From: Pseudomonadota bacterium
GTDB taxonomy: Bacteria; Myxococcota_A; UBA9042; GCA-2863065
Length of the DNA: 64,000 nucleotides
Reading direction: 5' to 3'
NCBI GenBank assembly: GCA_005776725.1
Contig: SXOO01000163.1
Location: 1-64,000 of the forward strand
Positions within the stretch are counted from its first letter, which is position 1. Each line of letters opens with the position of its first letter. A program made the translations under genes and the position numbers. The notes under the pieces were generated by a model. It was not told where the DNA came from, ran no database searches, and was given only the letters and a program-made list of their open reading frames with translations. This document shows positions 9,601 to 17,654 of this stretch, one piece after another.

Positions 9601-9629
9601 GTTTGCGTCAACACTATCCGCCTCGCTAG
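6606..9629 (+). CDS. ydiJ: FAD-linked 2-hydroxyacid dehydrogenase with Fe-S domain (YdiJ / D-2-hydroxyglutarate dehydrogenase type)
   Basis: This is a 1007-residue flavoprotein fused to an iron-sulfur domain, with the same length and layout as E. coli YdiJ (about 1018 residues), a D-2-hydroxyglutarate dehydrogenase. The start MIPRLTELEP and the segment TDNSVYQLLPQAVLFPRST closely resemble YdiJ. A PCMH-type FAD-binding domain occupies roughly residues 40-270 (TPRGGGTGTNGQSL), followed by the FAD-oxidase C-terminal domain to about 560. CNGNGQCFDFDADNVMCPSS (about 577) is typical of this subfamily. A 4Fe-4S site CLACKACAKQCP lies near 659, and the C-terminal cysteine-rich domain contains CCGMCGAFGHE near 925. 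It likely feeds electrons from D-2-hydroxyacid oxidation into an electron carrier. It appears monocistronic; a different protein type starts 72 bases downstream. Confidence 0.92.
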   Translation: MIPRLTELEPVTTATQAYLDALRAGGFTGDISSDAGSRLVTATDNSVYQLLPQAVLFPRSTADVSVALQAATRFPGLTVTPRGGGTGTNGQSLTAGVVLDLSRHLSKILEVNLDGGWVRVQPGVVLDQLNQHLRPHGVFFAPNLSPSNRATLGGMINTDACGEGSRVHGRTSEHVLELEAVLADGTVFRAAPTDEAGLKALCDRQDAVGALHRAVDRVVTTHEHTIRAVFPRLRRYMTGYNLALVRGSRPRQAPEHTFDLTYLLCGSEGTLAVVTEARLRLTPLAKARRLVVLEFESFESALASAEAVAAASPSAIESIDEKVLGLARADVVWHEVGHIFDRAERQSGPRTRAINLVQFEGADEAAVTERAQALVQNPTGAIGVYVVPNPTEAAALWNLRKKGVGLLGNAPGRRKPIPFVEDTVVPPEALSAYVKEFRALLDAAGLEYGMFGHVDVGCLHVRPALDLKDPEDEQLLHRLSEQVVALVRRYGGVIWGEHGKGFRSEYNPLFFGQTLYGALCEIKAAADPEGRLNPGKLAVPAGSGKALARIDTTKRGAYDRQIPEAALDRFSAAVNCNGNGQCFDFDADNVMCPSSKVTRDRIHSPKGRAGLMREWVRQLGNAGVDAGAPRAAPALPRLAASLRGGYDFSHDVYAAMDGCLACKACAKQCPIQVDVPAFRSEFLELYHTRYLRPLRDHLVGRLEAALPWLARFPRISNWLSGNALARAILRRIGLVDTPPLATTRPVLEGVRRLAPGETLTEAETGQTVVLLQDAFTTFYEPHVLTATVELLQALGYEVALLPFVPSGKGWHVKGFLKRFRAEAERWERLLAPLSGATVLGIEPAVVLVYRDEIPKALGRPLPVKVSLLQEWLAAPRMTMPAVAAASKRFRLLGHCTERTAVPTSNTLWRQVFSSFGLSLTPEAVGCCGMCGAFGHETRHAEESKRIFAMSWGPHLEAPADSAEPLATGHSCRSQTERCNGRRLRHPVEALLEALRQAQGLRQHYPPR

Positions 9630-9690
9630 ACTTGCCAGCTTGGCATCGCCTGCGCACCGCAGCTGCCCTTGGCCGTGGGCGACGCCTTTC

Positions 9691-9697
9691 AAGGAGG
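9691..9697 (+). promoter_or_regulatory. Ribosome-binding site deciding the start of the GACC-repeat lipoprotein
   Basis: AAGGAGG lies four bases before GTG 9702. That start yields a typical signal sequence (MSFRRFARTFLSAAAMLAC). The in-frame TTG at 9669 lies upstream of this site and would add eleven residues that do not suit an export signal. Confidence 0.8.
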
Positions 9698-9701
9698 CCC
9701 C

Positions 9702-12700
9702 GTGTCTTTTCGCCGCTTCGCTCGGACCTTCCTGTCCGCTGCCGCCATGCTCGCGTGTGGCGAGCCCGAGACCGATTCCACCATCACGCCCGTGGACACC
9801 GGACCGGGCGACGCGCCCGCTGGGGGCGAGGTGGCCGTCGAAGGCGACGTGCGCGACGACACAGCAGCACCGGGTGGGGTCGGGGCGTGCTGCACGGCTT
9901 CGGCCTGCCGCGCGCTCACCGCGGACGACTGCGCGGCCGTGGGCGGGGTCTACCAAGGCGAGGAGGCAGCCTGCGGCGGCCAGACCTGCTTCACCGGACC
10001 CTGCTGCGTCGGTGAGGGCCTCACCACCTGCGAGCTCAAGGCCGAGCTGGCGTGCGCCAGCGCGGGCGGCGTCTTCCAGGGGCTGGGCTTCGCGTGCGGT
10101 GAAGGCAGCGCCAACCCCTGCGTCGGCAGCAGCGACGGCGCCTGCTGCACGCTGGACGGATGCACCGATGGCAGCTCCAGCGAGTGTCTGGCCGCCGGCG
10201 GGCAGTTCGGCGGCCCTGGCACGGCTTGCGACTCGTTCACGTGCGCCGAGAAGACGGGCGCTTGCTGCGTAGGCGGCGCCGACAGCGGCAACTGCGCCCT
10301 GGTCACGGACGAAGCCGCGTGCACCAACCTCGAGGGGACCTTCGCGGTCGGCAAGGCCTGCACCCCGGGACAGTGCGGTGGCACCACGAAGACCGCGTGC
10401 TGCCTCAGCGGCGGCGGATGCGAGGAGCTCGCGCCTCCCGAGTGCGCGGCCATCGGGGGCACGAGCTCGCCCGCGCTGACCTGTGCCGGCGATGCGTGCG
10501 GCGCCACTGGGGCCTGTTGCGCGGCGGGAACCTGCAAAGAGGTCACCGAGACCCTCTGCGAGAGCAGCGGAGGCAGCTTCGTCGCGGCCGGCGCCACGTG
10601 TGAGACGGCGGAATGCGGGGCGCCCGAGGGGGCGTGCTGCGCCACGGACGGCGGCTGCTCGATCACCGAGGAGGGCGCGTGCACAGGGACGTACGCCGGG
10701 GACTTCCTGACGTGCAGCTCACCCGAGGTCCCTTGTGCGTCCACGGGCGACGCCAAGGCCTGCTGCCTGAAGTCGGGGAGCTGCGAGGACCTCTCGGCTA
10801 CCGCCTGCGCAGACAAGGGCGGAGCCTTCGAAGCCAGCGCACTGTGCGCTGCGACCACATGCCCCGCCCCAAAGGGCGCCTGTTGCAAGCCCGACGGCAC
10901 CTGTGAAGAGGCGGAAGAGGCCACGTGCGTTGGGGCCTTCGCTGGTGCGTTCAGCGGCGCGGCCACGAGCTGCCTCGCGGTCACTTGCCCGGCGCCTGAG
11001 ACCGCGGCGTGCTGCCTGCCCAACGGTCAGTGCGCGGTCGAGGCCGTCGTGACCTGTGAAGGCAAGGGCGGCTCCCCGAACAAGGGCGTGCTGAGCTGCG
11101 ACGGCCTCAACTGCTCCTCGGCTGCCGCCTGCTGTGTGGACGGCGCGTGCTCGTCGAAGACGGGTCCCGACTGCGCGGCGGCGGACGGACTCTTCGTCGC
11201 GGGGCAGGCGTGCGACGCCGTGCTCTGCCCGGGCGTTCAGGGCGCGTGCTGCGCGGAGAACGGCGGGTGCGCCCTGGACGACGCCCTCAGCTGTCAGGTC
11301 GCCGGCGGCTTCTTCAACGAGGGCAAGCAGTGCGGCGAGGTGGTGTGTCAGGCCGCCGCTGAGGGCGCGTGCTGCCTCGGAAACGGGACCTGCGCGGTCG
11401 TGGGCGAGGCGGCTTGCGCCTCCGATGGCGGGAGCTACCTGGGCGATCAGGTCGCTTGCACTGCCTCGATCTGCCTCCAGAACAAGCCGGGGGCCTGCTG
11501 CTTCGGGACCGAGGAGCCCTGCCAGGACCTCACGTCCACTGAGTGCGTCGCGAGCGCAGGCACATTCAAGGGCTTCGGGACTGTCTGCACAGAGTCGATC
11601 TGCGGGTCCGACACCAAGACGGCGTGCTGCTTCGCCGACAAGAGCTGTCAGATCCTCGACGCCGCGTTCTGCTCGACCTCGGGCGGCCTCCCTTATGGCC
11701 TCGAGTCGTGCACACCGAACCCCTGCGTCCCGGTGGGTGCTTGCTGCACGGCAGGGAGCTGCGAGGTGCGCACCAGCGCGGCCTGCGGCGCGGCCGGCGG
11801 CACCTACCAGGGCGACGCCGCCGCGTGCACGAGCGAGCTGTGTGTCGAGGCCGCCGATGTGGCGTGCTGTACACCCGACGGCGGGTGCACCGTGACTACG
11901 GAGCCCGGCTGCACGGCGCTCGGCGGGGCCTCCACCCCGAGCTCCGTATGCGCTCCAGGGCTCTGCCAGGCCACGGCGCCTTGCTGCACCGCGTCCGGAT
12001 GCCAGGCGCTCACGCTCGTGGCGTGCGCGGCCGCGGGCGGCGTCCCGGTCGATGCCGTGAGCTGCTCGGTCGCCGGCTGCGACGAGCTCGCCGGGACCGG
12101 TGCGTGCTGCAATCAGGCCACGGGCGCCTGTTCCGAGGGCACGGGGCTGGCATGCGCAGCCGAGGACGGGAAATTCAACGCCGGTGCTACGTGCACCCCG
12201 GGCTTCTGCGGCGGCGGCATCGTCGGCGCCTGCTGTGATGTGGCGGGGGGGACCTGCCAGGTCACCGACCCGCTCACGTGCAACGGCACGCCGGGTCTCA
12301 CCTATCTCGGTGACTTCACAGTCTGCGCCGACTGCCCAGTGGACACGACCAAGAGCGGCGCCTGTTGCGACGGTCAGGTGTGCACGGACGGGACAGAGGA
12401 CGAATGCGTCACCAAGGGCGGCAGCTTCTTCGAAGACGTCCTGTGCAGCGCGCAGCCGTGCACCGGCGCCACCGGCGCCTGCTGTAGCGCCGACGGGGTG
12501 TGCACCATCGACTCTGGGGCGGATTGCGCGGGCACCTTCAAGGGCGTCGACGTGGCCTGCGGGCTTGGCGTATGCGGCGCCGCGGCATCGAAGCTCCGGC
12601 CCTGCTGCACAGAGGGCGCGTGCAAGCTCTACACCTCGCAGCAGTGCTCGGACGCCGCCGGGAAGCTCTTGACCGACGCGCTGCAGTGCGTGGCGTCAGG

Positions 12701-15700
12701 CTGCACCGCGCTTCCCAAGGTCGGCTGCTGCCAGCCGGCTGGCTCGTGCGCCCTGGTAGACGAGTTCACGTGCGAGAGCGTCGGCGGCGTCAAGGTGGGC
12801 AACGACTGCTCCAACGCCGCCCAGAGCTGCACTGGCCCGGGGACGGGCGCGTGCTGCACGGCCTCCACCTGCATCGACGCGCCCACGAAGGCCGCTTGCG
12901 ACGCCGCGGGCGGGTCGATGCTCGGCTTCGGACCCAAGTGCCAGGCAGGGCTGTGCGCAGCGATCGGCACAGTCGGCGCTTGCTGCGCAGGGAACGGAGT
13001 CTGCACGTCGACCTTCAGCAACAGCTGCCAGGGCGCCTTCTACGGCGGCAAGGGCTGCAATACCTTCGTCTGCGACGCGACCACCACCCCCGCCGCGTGT
13101 TGCGGCGACGACGGGACGTGCTCCGAGAAGACGGCTACGACTTGCGCCTCGGGCGGTGGGACGGCCAAGGCCGGCACGTGCGCGACCCCAGACATCTGCG
13201 GTCCGGCGGTCCCGAAGGTGGCCTGTTGCACTGGAGAGAGCTGCGCGCTGGCTACCCCCGGCGGCTGCACGGGCACGCTCAGGCCCGAGCACAGCACCTG
13301 CTCACCCAACCCATGCGTCGAAGTGGAGACTGCGGCCTGTTGCACGGCCACAGGCTGCACCGACCTTTCCGCGGAGGCCTGCGCCGCCGCCGGGGGGACC
13401 ACCAAGGCCGCGACCCACTGCCCGCAAAACCCATGCGGCACCGGCGGCGCCGGGGCCTGCTGCGCTCAAGCAGGGACCTGTTCGAGCAAGACGCAACAGA
13501 CCTGTGTGACGGGCGGGGGCATCTATACGAGCCCGGGCCAGACCTGTACGGCCGGGCTGTGTGCCAGCCTCACCACCGGCGCGTGCTGCGACATCGCCGG
13601 CGGCTGTGTGGAGGGCACTGACTCGGACACCTGCCAGGCCTCCGGGGGCGCATTTCAGCTTGGCAAGACCTGTGCTGCAGCGGCCTGTACCGCCAAGCCC
13701 GGCGTGTTCGCGTGCTGCTCGGACACCGCTCAGTGCACGCTGTCGCAGAGCGAGGGCACGTGCAAGGGCGGCGGAGGGCTCCCAGTGCTCACGTCCAAGG
13801 ACTGCGCCGTCGGCGCATGCCCACCCAAGAGCGAGGGCGCGTGCTGTAGCCCGAGCGCGGTTTGCCAGGAGACGAGCAACTACAGCTGTGCGTTCGCTGC
13901 CGGCCAGTTCAAGGGCCCAGCGTCGAAGTGCACCGAGTTCGATTGCACGCCGGTCCCGTTGACCGGCGCCTGCTGCAAAGCAGGCGTCTGCACCGACTCC
14001 ACGGCCACGGCGTGCGGCGCCTCGGGCGGCGGCTTCCGCGGCCTTGGCACCACCTGCGCGTCGGCTCAGTGTCCGATCGCCACCGCCGGCTCGTGCTGCG
14101 CCGCCGGGGTCTGCTCGGAGGTCACCCAGTCCGCCTGCACGGCGAAGAGCGGCACCTTCGGCGGCGCCGGGACCTTCTGCGCGGCCGCGACCTGCGGACT
14201 GGCCACGGGCACCTGCTGCTTGCCGGGCGGGGTCTGCAAGCTGCACAGCCCGGCCAGCTGCGCAGCGGCTGGTGGGACTTTCACCAACTTGTCGGTGTGC
14301 GCAACGACCACCTGCCCGGCCGCCATCGCTTGTTGTTTCGAAGACACGGGGTGCACCACCCTGACCGCCGTCGCCTGCGCAGCGCTCGGCGGGGTGTCGC
14401 AGGGCGCGGGCTCGTCGTGCAACACCTTCAAGTGTGAGCCGCCTGGCGAGAAGAAAGCCTGCTGTTCACCTGAGGGCACCTGCTCGGACCTCACCGAGAA
14501 GGCGTGCACGGAAGAAGGCGGCGCGTGGAAGGCAGATCTCACGTGTAACGAGGCCAATTGCCCGGTCGCCGACCCGATCCGCGCCTGCTGCCAGAGCGAC
14601 TTCAGCTGCAGCCTCAAGACGTTCGCGCAGTGCAACGCGGGCGGCGGCACCCTGCGTCCGAACGACAAGGTGTGCTCGGCGGAGCTCTGCGGAGCTCCCG
14701 GGGCGTGTTGTGCCGACGACGGCTGCTTGCCCAACACGTCGTCTTCCACCTGCACGGCAGTGGGCGGGAGCTTCGTGGGCGTAGGCAGCACCTGCGTCCC
14801 CGGCCTCTGCGGCGCGGTGGGCGCCTGCTGCCTGCCCAACACCCAGTGCATCGCGGATGTCACGGAGAACTACTGCCTGGACCAGGGCGGCAATTACGCC
14901 GGCGACGACAAGTCGTGCGCGCAGGCCGCCTGCACCGCCGACCTGCCTGCCGCTTGCTGCGGTCTGGGAGGCGGCTGCACCACCAAGACGGCCAGCGTCT
15001 GCCTGTCCGAAGGCGGGACGTTCAAGGATGGCCTCGCGTGCGGACAGGTCGTATGTGCGCCGCCAACCATGGGCGCCTGCTGCGAGAACGGCCTCTGCTC
15101 CTTGCGGACGCCCGCGGACTGCGCTGCGAGCGGCCAGAGCCACCACGGCATCGGCGTGCCGTGCGGCGCGGTGAACTGCCCCATCAACACCAACAAGAAC
15201 GGCGCCTGTTGCACTGCGCTCGGGTGCACTGACACGGAGTCCGTGGTGTGCGCTGCGCTCAGCGGGTCCTTCGCCGGTCAGGGGACGAAGTGCCAAACCA
15301 CGCAGTGCGACGCAGATGGCGCGTGTTGCGGGGGCGGCGGCTGTACCATCAAGAAGCAGAGCGCCTGCCAGTACGAGTTTGCCCAGGGGAAGACGTGCTC
15401 ACAGGTGCCGTGTAGCGGCAGCGGCTTCACGCACGCGTGCTGCCTCCCGAGCGGCTCGTGCGCGATCACGACCTCGGCCAGCTGTACCTCCCAGAATGGC
15501 AAGGTCCACTTCCTCCAGTCCTGTGGGTCCGTGACCTGTCCGCACATCACCACGGGCGCATGTTGCTTCACCACAGCGTGCGAAGACGGCATCGCAGGAG
15601 CGGATTGCCCCGGCCTGGGGGGGATCTACAAGGGTAACGGCAGCGCCTGCTCCACGAACCCGTGCGGCTTCGAGGGCAAGGGTGCGTGTTGTGGGATCCC

Positions 15701-15797
15701 GGCCATCGGCTGTCTAGCCGAGACCACCAAGTCGGTGTGCAGCGGGTTCGACGGTACTTACGCCGGTGACAACACAGTGTGCGGGCAGTGCCCTTGA
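9702..15797 (+). CDS. Giant Cys-rich lipoprotein with 48 six-cysteine GACC repeats
   Basis: This 2031-residue exported protein consists almost wholly of one repeat. After a lipoprotein-type signal (FLSAAAMLAC) and an acidic linker of about 45 residues, I count 48 copies of a 37-46 residue unit. The unit follows GACC, then x-x-x-G-x-C, about 5-8 residues, C, x-x-x-GG-x-[FY]-x-G, about 4-6 residues, C, about 4 residues, C. Each unit has six cysteines, giving about 288 in total, presumably in intra-repeat disulfides, so an extracellular location is very likely. Copies are diverged in sequence but keep cysteine spacing. I recall similar GACC repeats in predicted secreted proteins of other environmental bacteria but know no assigned function. 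A rod-like adhesin, matrix or metal-binding role is possible. There is no other domain and no obvious C-terminal sorting signal; the protein ends within the 48th repeat. Confidence 0.88.
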   Translation: MSFRRFARTFLSAAAMLACGEPETDSTITPVDTGPGDAPAGGEVAVEGDVRDDTAAPGGVGACCTASACRALTADDCAAVGGVYQGEEAACGGQTCFTGPCCVGEGLTTCELKAELACASAGGVFQGLGFACGEGSANPCVGSSDGACCTLDGCTDGSSSECLAAGGQFGGPGTACDSFTCAEKTGACCVGGADSGNCALVTDEAACTNLEGTFAVGKACTPGQCGGTTKTACCLSGGGCEELAPPECAAIGGTSSPALTCAGDACGATGACCAAGTCKEVTETLCESSGGSFVAAGATCETAECGAPEGACCATDGGCSITEEGACTGTYAGDFLTCSSPEVPCASTGDAKACCLKSGSCEDLSATACADKGGAFEASALCAATTCPAPKGACCKPDGTCEEAEEATCVGAFAGAFSGAATSCLAVTCPAPETAACCLPNGQCAVEAVVTCEGKGGSPNKGVLSCDGLNCSSAAACCVDGACSSKTGPDCAAADGLFVAGQACDAVLCPGVQGACCAENGGCALDDALSCQVAGGFFNEGKQCGEVVCQAAAEGACCLGNGTCAVVGEAACASDGGSYLGDQVACTASICLQNKPGACCFGTEEPCQDLTSTECVASAGTFKGFGTVCTESICGSDTKTACCFADKSCQILDAAFCSTSGGLPYGLESCTPNPCVPVGACCTAGSCEVRTSAACGAAGGTYQGDAAACTSELCVEAADVACCTPDGGCTVTTEPGCTALGGASTPSSVCAPGLCQATAPCCTASGCQALTLVACAAAGGVPVDAVSCSVAGCDELAGTGACCNQATGACSEGTGLACAAEDGKFNAGATCTPGFCGGGIVGACCDVAGGTCQVTDPLTCNGTPGLTYLGDFTVCADCPVDTTKSGACCDGQVCTDGTEDECVTKGGSFFEDVLCSAQPCTGATGACCSADGVCTIDSGADCAGTFKGVDVACGLGVCGAAASKLRPCCTEGACKLYTSQQCSDAAGKLLTDALQCVASGCTALPKVGCCQPAGSCALVDEFTCESVGGVKVGNDCSNAAQSCTGPGTGACCTASTCIDAPTKAACDAAGGSMLGFGPKCQAGLCAAIGTVGACCAGNGVCTSTFSNSCQGAFYGGKGCNTFVCDATTTPAACCGDDGTCSEKTATTCASGGGTAKAGTCATPDICGPAVPKVACCTGESCALATPGGCTGTLRPEHSTCSPNPCVEVETAACCTATGCTDLSAEACAAAGGTTKAATHCPQNPCGTGGAGACCAQAGTCSSKTQQTCVTGGGIYTSPGQTCTAGLCASLTTGACCDIAGGCVEGTDSDTCQASGGAFQLGKTCAAAACTAKPGVFACCSDTAQCTLSQSEGTCKGGGGLPVLTSKDCAVGACPPKSEGACCSPSAVCQETSNYSCAFAAGQFKGPASKCTEFDCTPVPLTGACCKAGVCTDSTATACGASGGGFRGLGTTCASAQCPIATAGSCCAAGVCSEVTQSACTAKSGTFGGAGTFCAAATCGLATGTCCLPGGVCKLHSPASCAAAGGTFTNLSVCATTTCPAAIACCFEDTGCTTLTAVACAALGGVSQGAGSSCNTFKCEPPGEKKACCSPEGTCSDLTEKACTEEGGAWKADLTCNEANCPVADPIRACCQSDFSCSLKTFAQCNAGGGTLRPNDKVCSAELCGAPGACCADDGCLPNTSSSTCTAVGGSFVGVGSTCVPGLCGAVGACCLPNTQCIADVTENYCLDQGGNYAGDDKSCAQAACTADLPAACCGLGGGCTTKTASVCLSEGGTFKDGLACGQVVCAPPTMGACCENGLCSLRTPADCAASGQSHHGIGVPCGAVNCPINTNKNGACCTALGCTDTESVVCAALSGSFAGQGTKCQTTQCDADGACCGGGGCTIKKQSACQYEFAQGKTCSQVPCSGSGFTHACCLPSGSCAITTSASCTSQNGKVHFLQSCGSVTCPHITTGACCFTTACEDGIAGADCPGLGGIYKGNGSACSTNPCGFEGKGACCGIPAIGCLAETTKSVCSGFDGTYAGDNTVCGQCP
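9898..15795 (+). repeat. 48 tandem coding repeats (about 110-140 bp each, GACC units)
   Basis: This is the tandem array inside the Cys-rich lipoprotein gene. Each unit opens with codons for Gly-Ala-Cys-Cys or a close variant (TACC, AACC, KACC, GPCC) and encodes four further cysteines. At the DNA level the units have diverged, which points to an old array maintained by selection on cysteine positions rather than recent duplication. Confidence 0.85.
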
Positions 15798-15856
15798 GGT
15801 CTCGTCACCTCGCGAGGGTCCTTCGGGGCTGCCCGACCTTTAGCCCGAGTGCCCCC

Positions 15857-15880
15857 ATGAAACCCCTGAACGAACGATGA
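15857..15880 (+). promoter_or_regulatory. Seven-codon upstream ORF overlapping the AAA ATPase start
   Basis: ATG 15857 opens a frame encoding MKPLNER whose TGA overlaps the ATPase ATG as ATGA. It could couple re-initiation to the downstream start, since the ATPase gene lacks a clear Shine-Dalgarno sequence directly before its ATG. An ORF this short may equally arise by chance. Confidence 0.25.
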
Positions 15881-17157
15881 GCGTACCTCCCATGGGCGGC
15901 GATCCGGCCGCGTTCGCCGCCCTCGAGCAAGCGCTGGCGCTGAGCCCCGGCAACGCCGTGCTCCGTGGTCTAGTCCTCAAAGCCGCGCTGGACGCTGGGC
16001 TCGGCGCGGCCGCGTGGACGCACATACAGGACCTGCTGCCCGAGGCGCTGGCCTCGGACGCTGACCGGCAGCTGGCGGCGCGCGTGGCCCTGGCCGCAGG
16101 GCAACCAGCGATCGCCGAAGCTTTCGCTTCCGCCGGGGGCGCTCACATCGCGGACGGCGTCGTCCGTTCCGGCGCCAACGAGGCGCCCGAGGCCGCCAAA
16201 GTGGTGCCCTTTGGAAAGCCTCGCCTCCGTGTGATCAGCAATGACGAGGACGCACGCTCGGACGTGAGCCGCCTGCTCGAGCCGGAGCCCGCACCGATCA
16301 CGTTCGCGGACGTCGGCGGGCTCGACGGCCTCAAGGAGCAGATCCGGCGCAAGATCATCCTCCCCTTCTCGAAGCCCAGCCTCTTCGATCGCTTCAAGAA
16401 ACGCGTTGGCGGCGGGATCCTGATGTATGGCCCCCCGGGCTGCGGCAAGACGCTGCTCGCGCGCGCTACCGCCGGGGAGTGCGGCGCCACGTTCTTCAAC
16501 GTGGCCATCTCCGATGTGCTGGACATGTATCTCGGCGAGTCCGAGCAGAAGCTGCACGCGCTGTTCGAGAAGGCGCGCCAGTCGAAGCCCGCGGTCTTGT
16601 TCTTCGACGAGATCGAAGCGCTCGGCGGTAAGCGCGAGTTCAGCCGTGAGTCCACCACCGCGAAGGTCGTCAGCCAGTTCCTGGCAGAGATGGATGGGCT
16701 CGCCACCAAGAACCAGGGTGTTCTGGTGCTTGGCGCAACCAACGTCCCGTGGGCCGTCGATCCCGCGTTCCGTCGCCCCGGTCGCTTCGATCGGGTGCAG
16801 TTCGTCCCGCCACCCGACAAGGCGGCGCGCCTCGACATCCTCCAGCTCTTGCTCGCGGGCCGCCCCACGGCGGGTCAGCTCCCGCTCGACGAGCTCTCGC
16901 AGAAGACCTCCGGCTTCTCCGGAGCCGACCTCCAGAACCTCGTGGAGACCGCAGTCGACGAGGCGATCCAGGCCACGTTGGCCGCCGCCACCGAGGTGCC
17001 GGTGAGCGCCGACCACCTCCGTCGTGCGCTCAAAGAGGTGAAGCCCACCACGGTGGAGTGGCTCAACACGGCGCGCAACTACGCGCGTTACGCCAACGAG
17101 TCCGGCCAATACGACGAGGTCCTCGAGTTCCTGAGTAAACACGGCGTCGTTCGTTGA
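15877..17157 (+). CDS. AAA+ ATPase (CDC48/FtsH-like module) with N-terminal helical region
   Basis: This is a 426-residue ATPase. Residues 1-100 are alanine-rich and helical, resembling degenerate TPR units (ALEQALALSPGNAVLRGLVL). A classical AAA module runs from about residue 143 (FADVGGLDGLKEQIRRKIILPF): Walker A GPPGCGKT near 185, pore-type segment DMYLGESEQKLHALF, Walker B VLFFDEIEAL near 239, and the second region of homology ATNVPWAVDPAFRRPGRFDR with arginine fingers. No protease or membrane domain is present, so it likely remodels or unfolds a protein partner. The stop overlaps the next gene (TTGA), which overlaps the third (GTGA), so the three probably form one unit with the small membrane protein and the TPR protein as partners. 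Confidence 0.9.
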   Translation: MSVPPMGGDPAAFAALEQALALSPGNAVLRGLVLKAALDAGLGAAAWTHIQDLLPEALASDADRQLAARVALAAGQPAIAEAFASAGGAHIADGVVRSGANEAPEAAKVVPFGKPRLRVISNDEDARSDVSRLLEPEPAPITFADVGGLDGLKEQIRRKIILPFSKPSLFDRFKKRVGGGILMYGPPGCGKTLLARATAGECGATFFNVAISDVLDMYLGESEQKLHALFEKARQSKPAVLFFDEIEALGGKREFSRESTTAKVVSQFLAEMDGLATKNQGVLVLGATNVPWAVDPAFRRPGRFDRVQFVPPPDKAARLDILQLLLAGRPTAGQLPLDELSQKTSGFSGADLQNLVETAVDEAIQATLAAATEVPVSADHLRRALKEVKPTTVEWLNTARNYARYANESGQYDEVLEFLSKHGVVR

Positions 17158-17654
17158 CGGCCACGTATCAAATCGCCGACGAGCCCCGTGCCTCGGGCCT
17201 CGCGCGCATCGTCGTCAACCCGATCTGGCCGCTATTCTCGTTCATGTTTTGCAGGCCGTGGCTCGCGTTCCCGTGGTTCGTCCTCAACGGCTGGGCCCTC
17301 GGCAGCCCTAGCCTTCGAAAGGAGGCCGCGATCGCCGGGTTGGGGTTGGCCGTGGGCGCCCTGGTCATGTGGTTGGCCTTGGGGGCGGCTTCGGGCCAGT
17401 GGGCCGGCCTCCCCACCGAGGGGTCATTCGATCGGGAGACCTTCGCCTACCTCAATGCGCTCCGGCGCGGCCTGCAGCTGGCGGCTGCCTACGCGCTCAT
17501 GACGACGCAAGCCCCCGCCTTCGCGCTCTGGGAGTACTACGGTGGAAAGCCGGGTCCGGGCTTCGTCGGGGTGATCGCCGGGGCGGTGCTCGACGAACGC
17601 GTCGCGGACGCCGCCGTCGACCTGAACTCGATCTGGGTCATGGGGCTCTTGTGA
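17154..17654 (+). CDS. Small membrane protein of unknown function
   Basis: This 166-residue protein starts at TTG 17154, overlapping the ATPase stop by four bases. It has hydrophobic segments at about residues 20-45 (PIWPLFSFMFCRPWLAFPWF), 58-80 and 103-125, and a C-terminal part rich in small residues. I recognise no family. Its position between an AAA ATPase and a membrane-anchored TPR protein, with overlaps on both sides, suggests the three act together at the inner membrane. Confidence 0.7.
   Translation: MTATYQIADEPRASGLARIVVNPIWPLFSFMFCRPWLAFPWFVLNGWALGSPSLRKEAAIAGLGLAVGALVMWLALGAASGQWAGLPTEGSFDRETFAYLNALRRGLQLAAAYALMTTQAPAFALWEYYGGKPGPGFVGVIAGAVLDERVADAAVDLNSIWVMGLL

Noticed and set aside
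9898..15795. The GACC array as a CRISPR or DNA-level satellite
   Set aside because: The units are diverged at the DNA level, vary in length by whole codons and encode conserved cysteines; there are no constant repeats with unique spacers.
17369..17650. Upstream extension of the TPR gene to 17369
   Set aside because: This stretch is out-of-frame sequence of the preceding membrane protein gene; the GTG at 17651 overlaps its stop as GTGA, as elsewhere in the operon.
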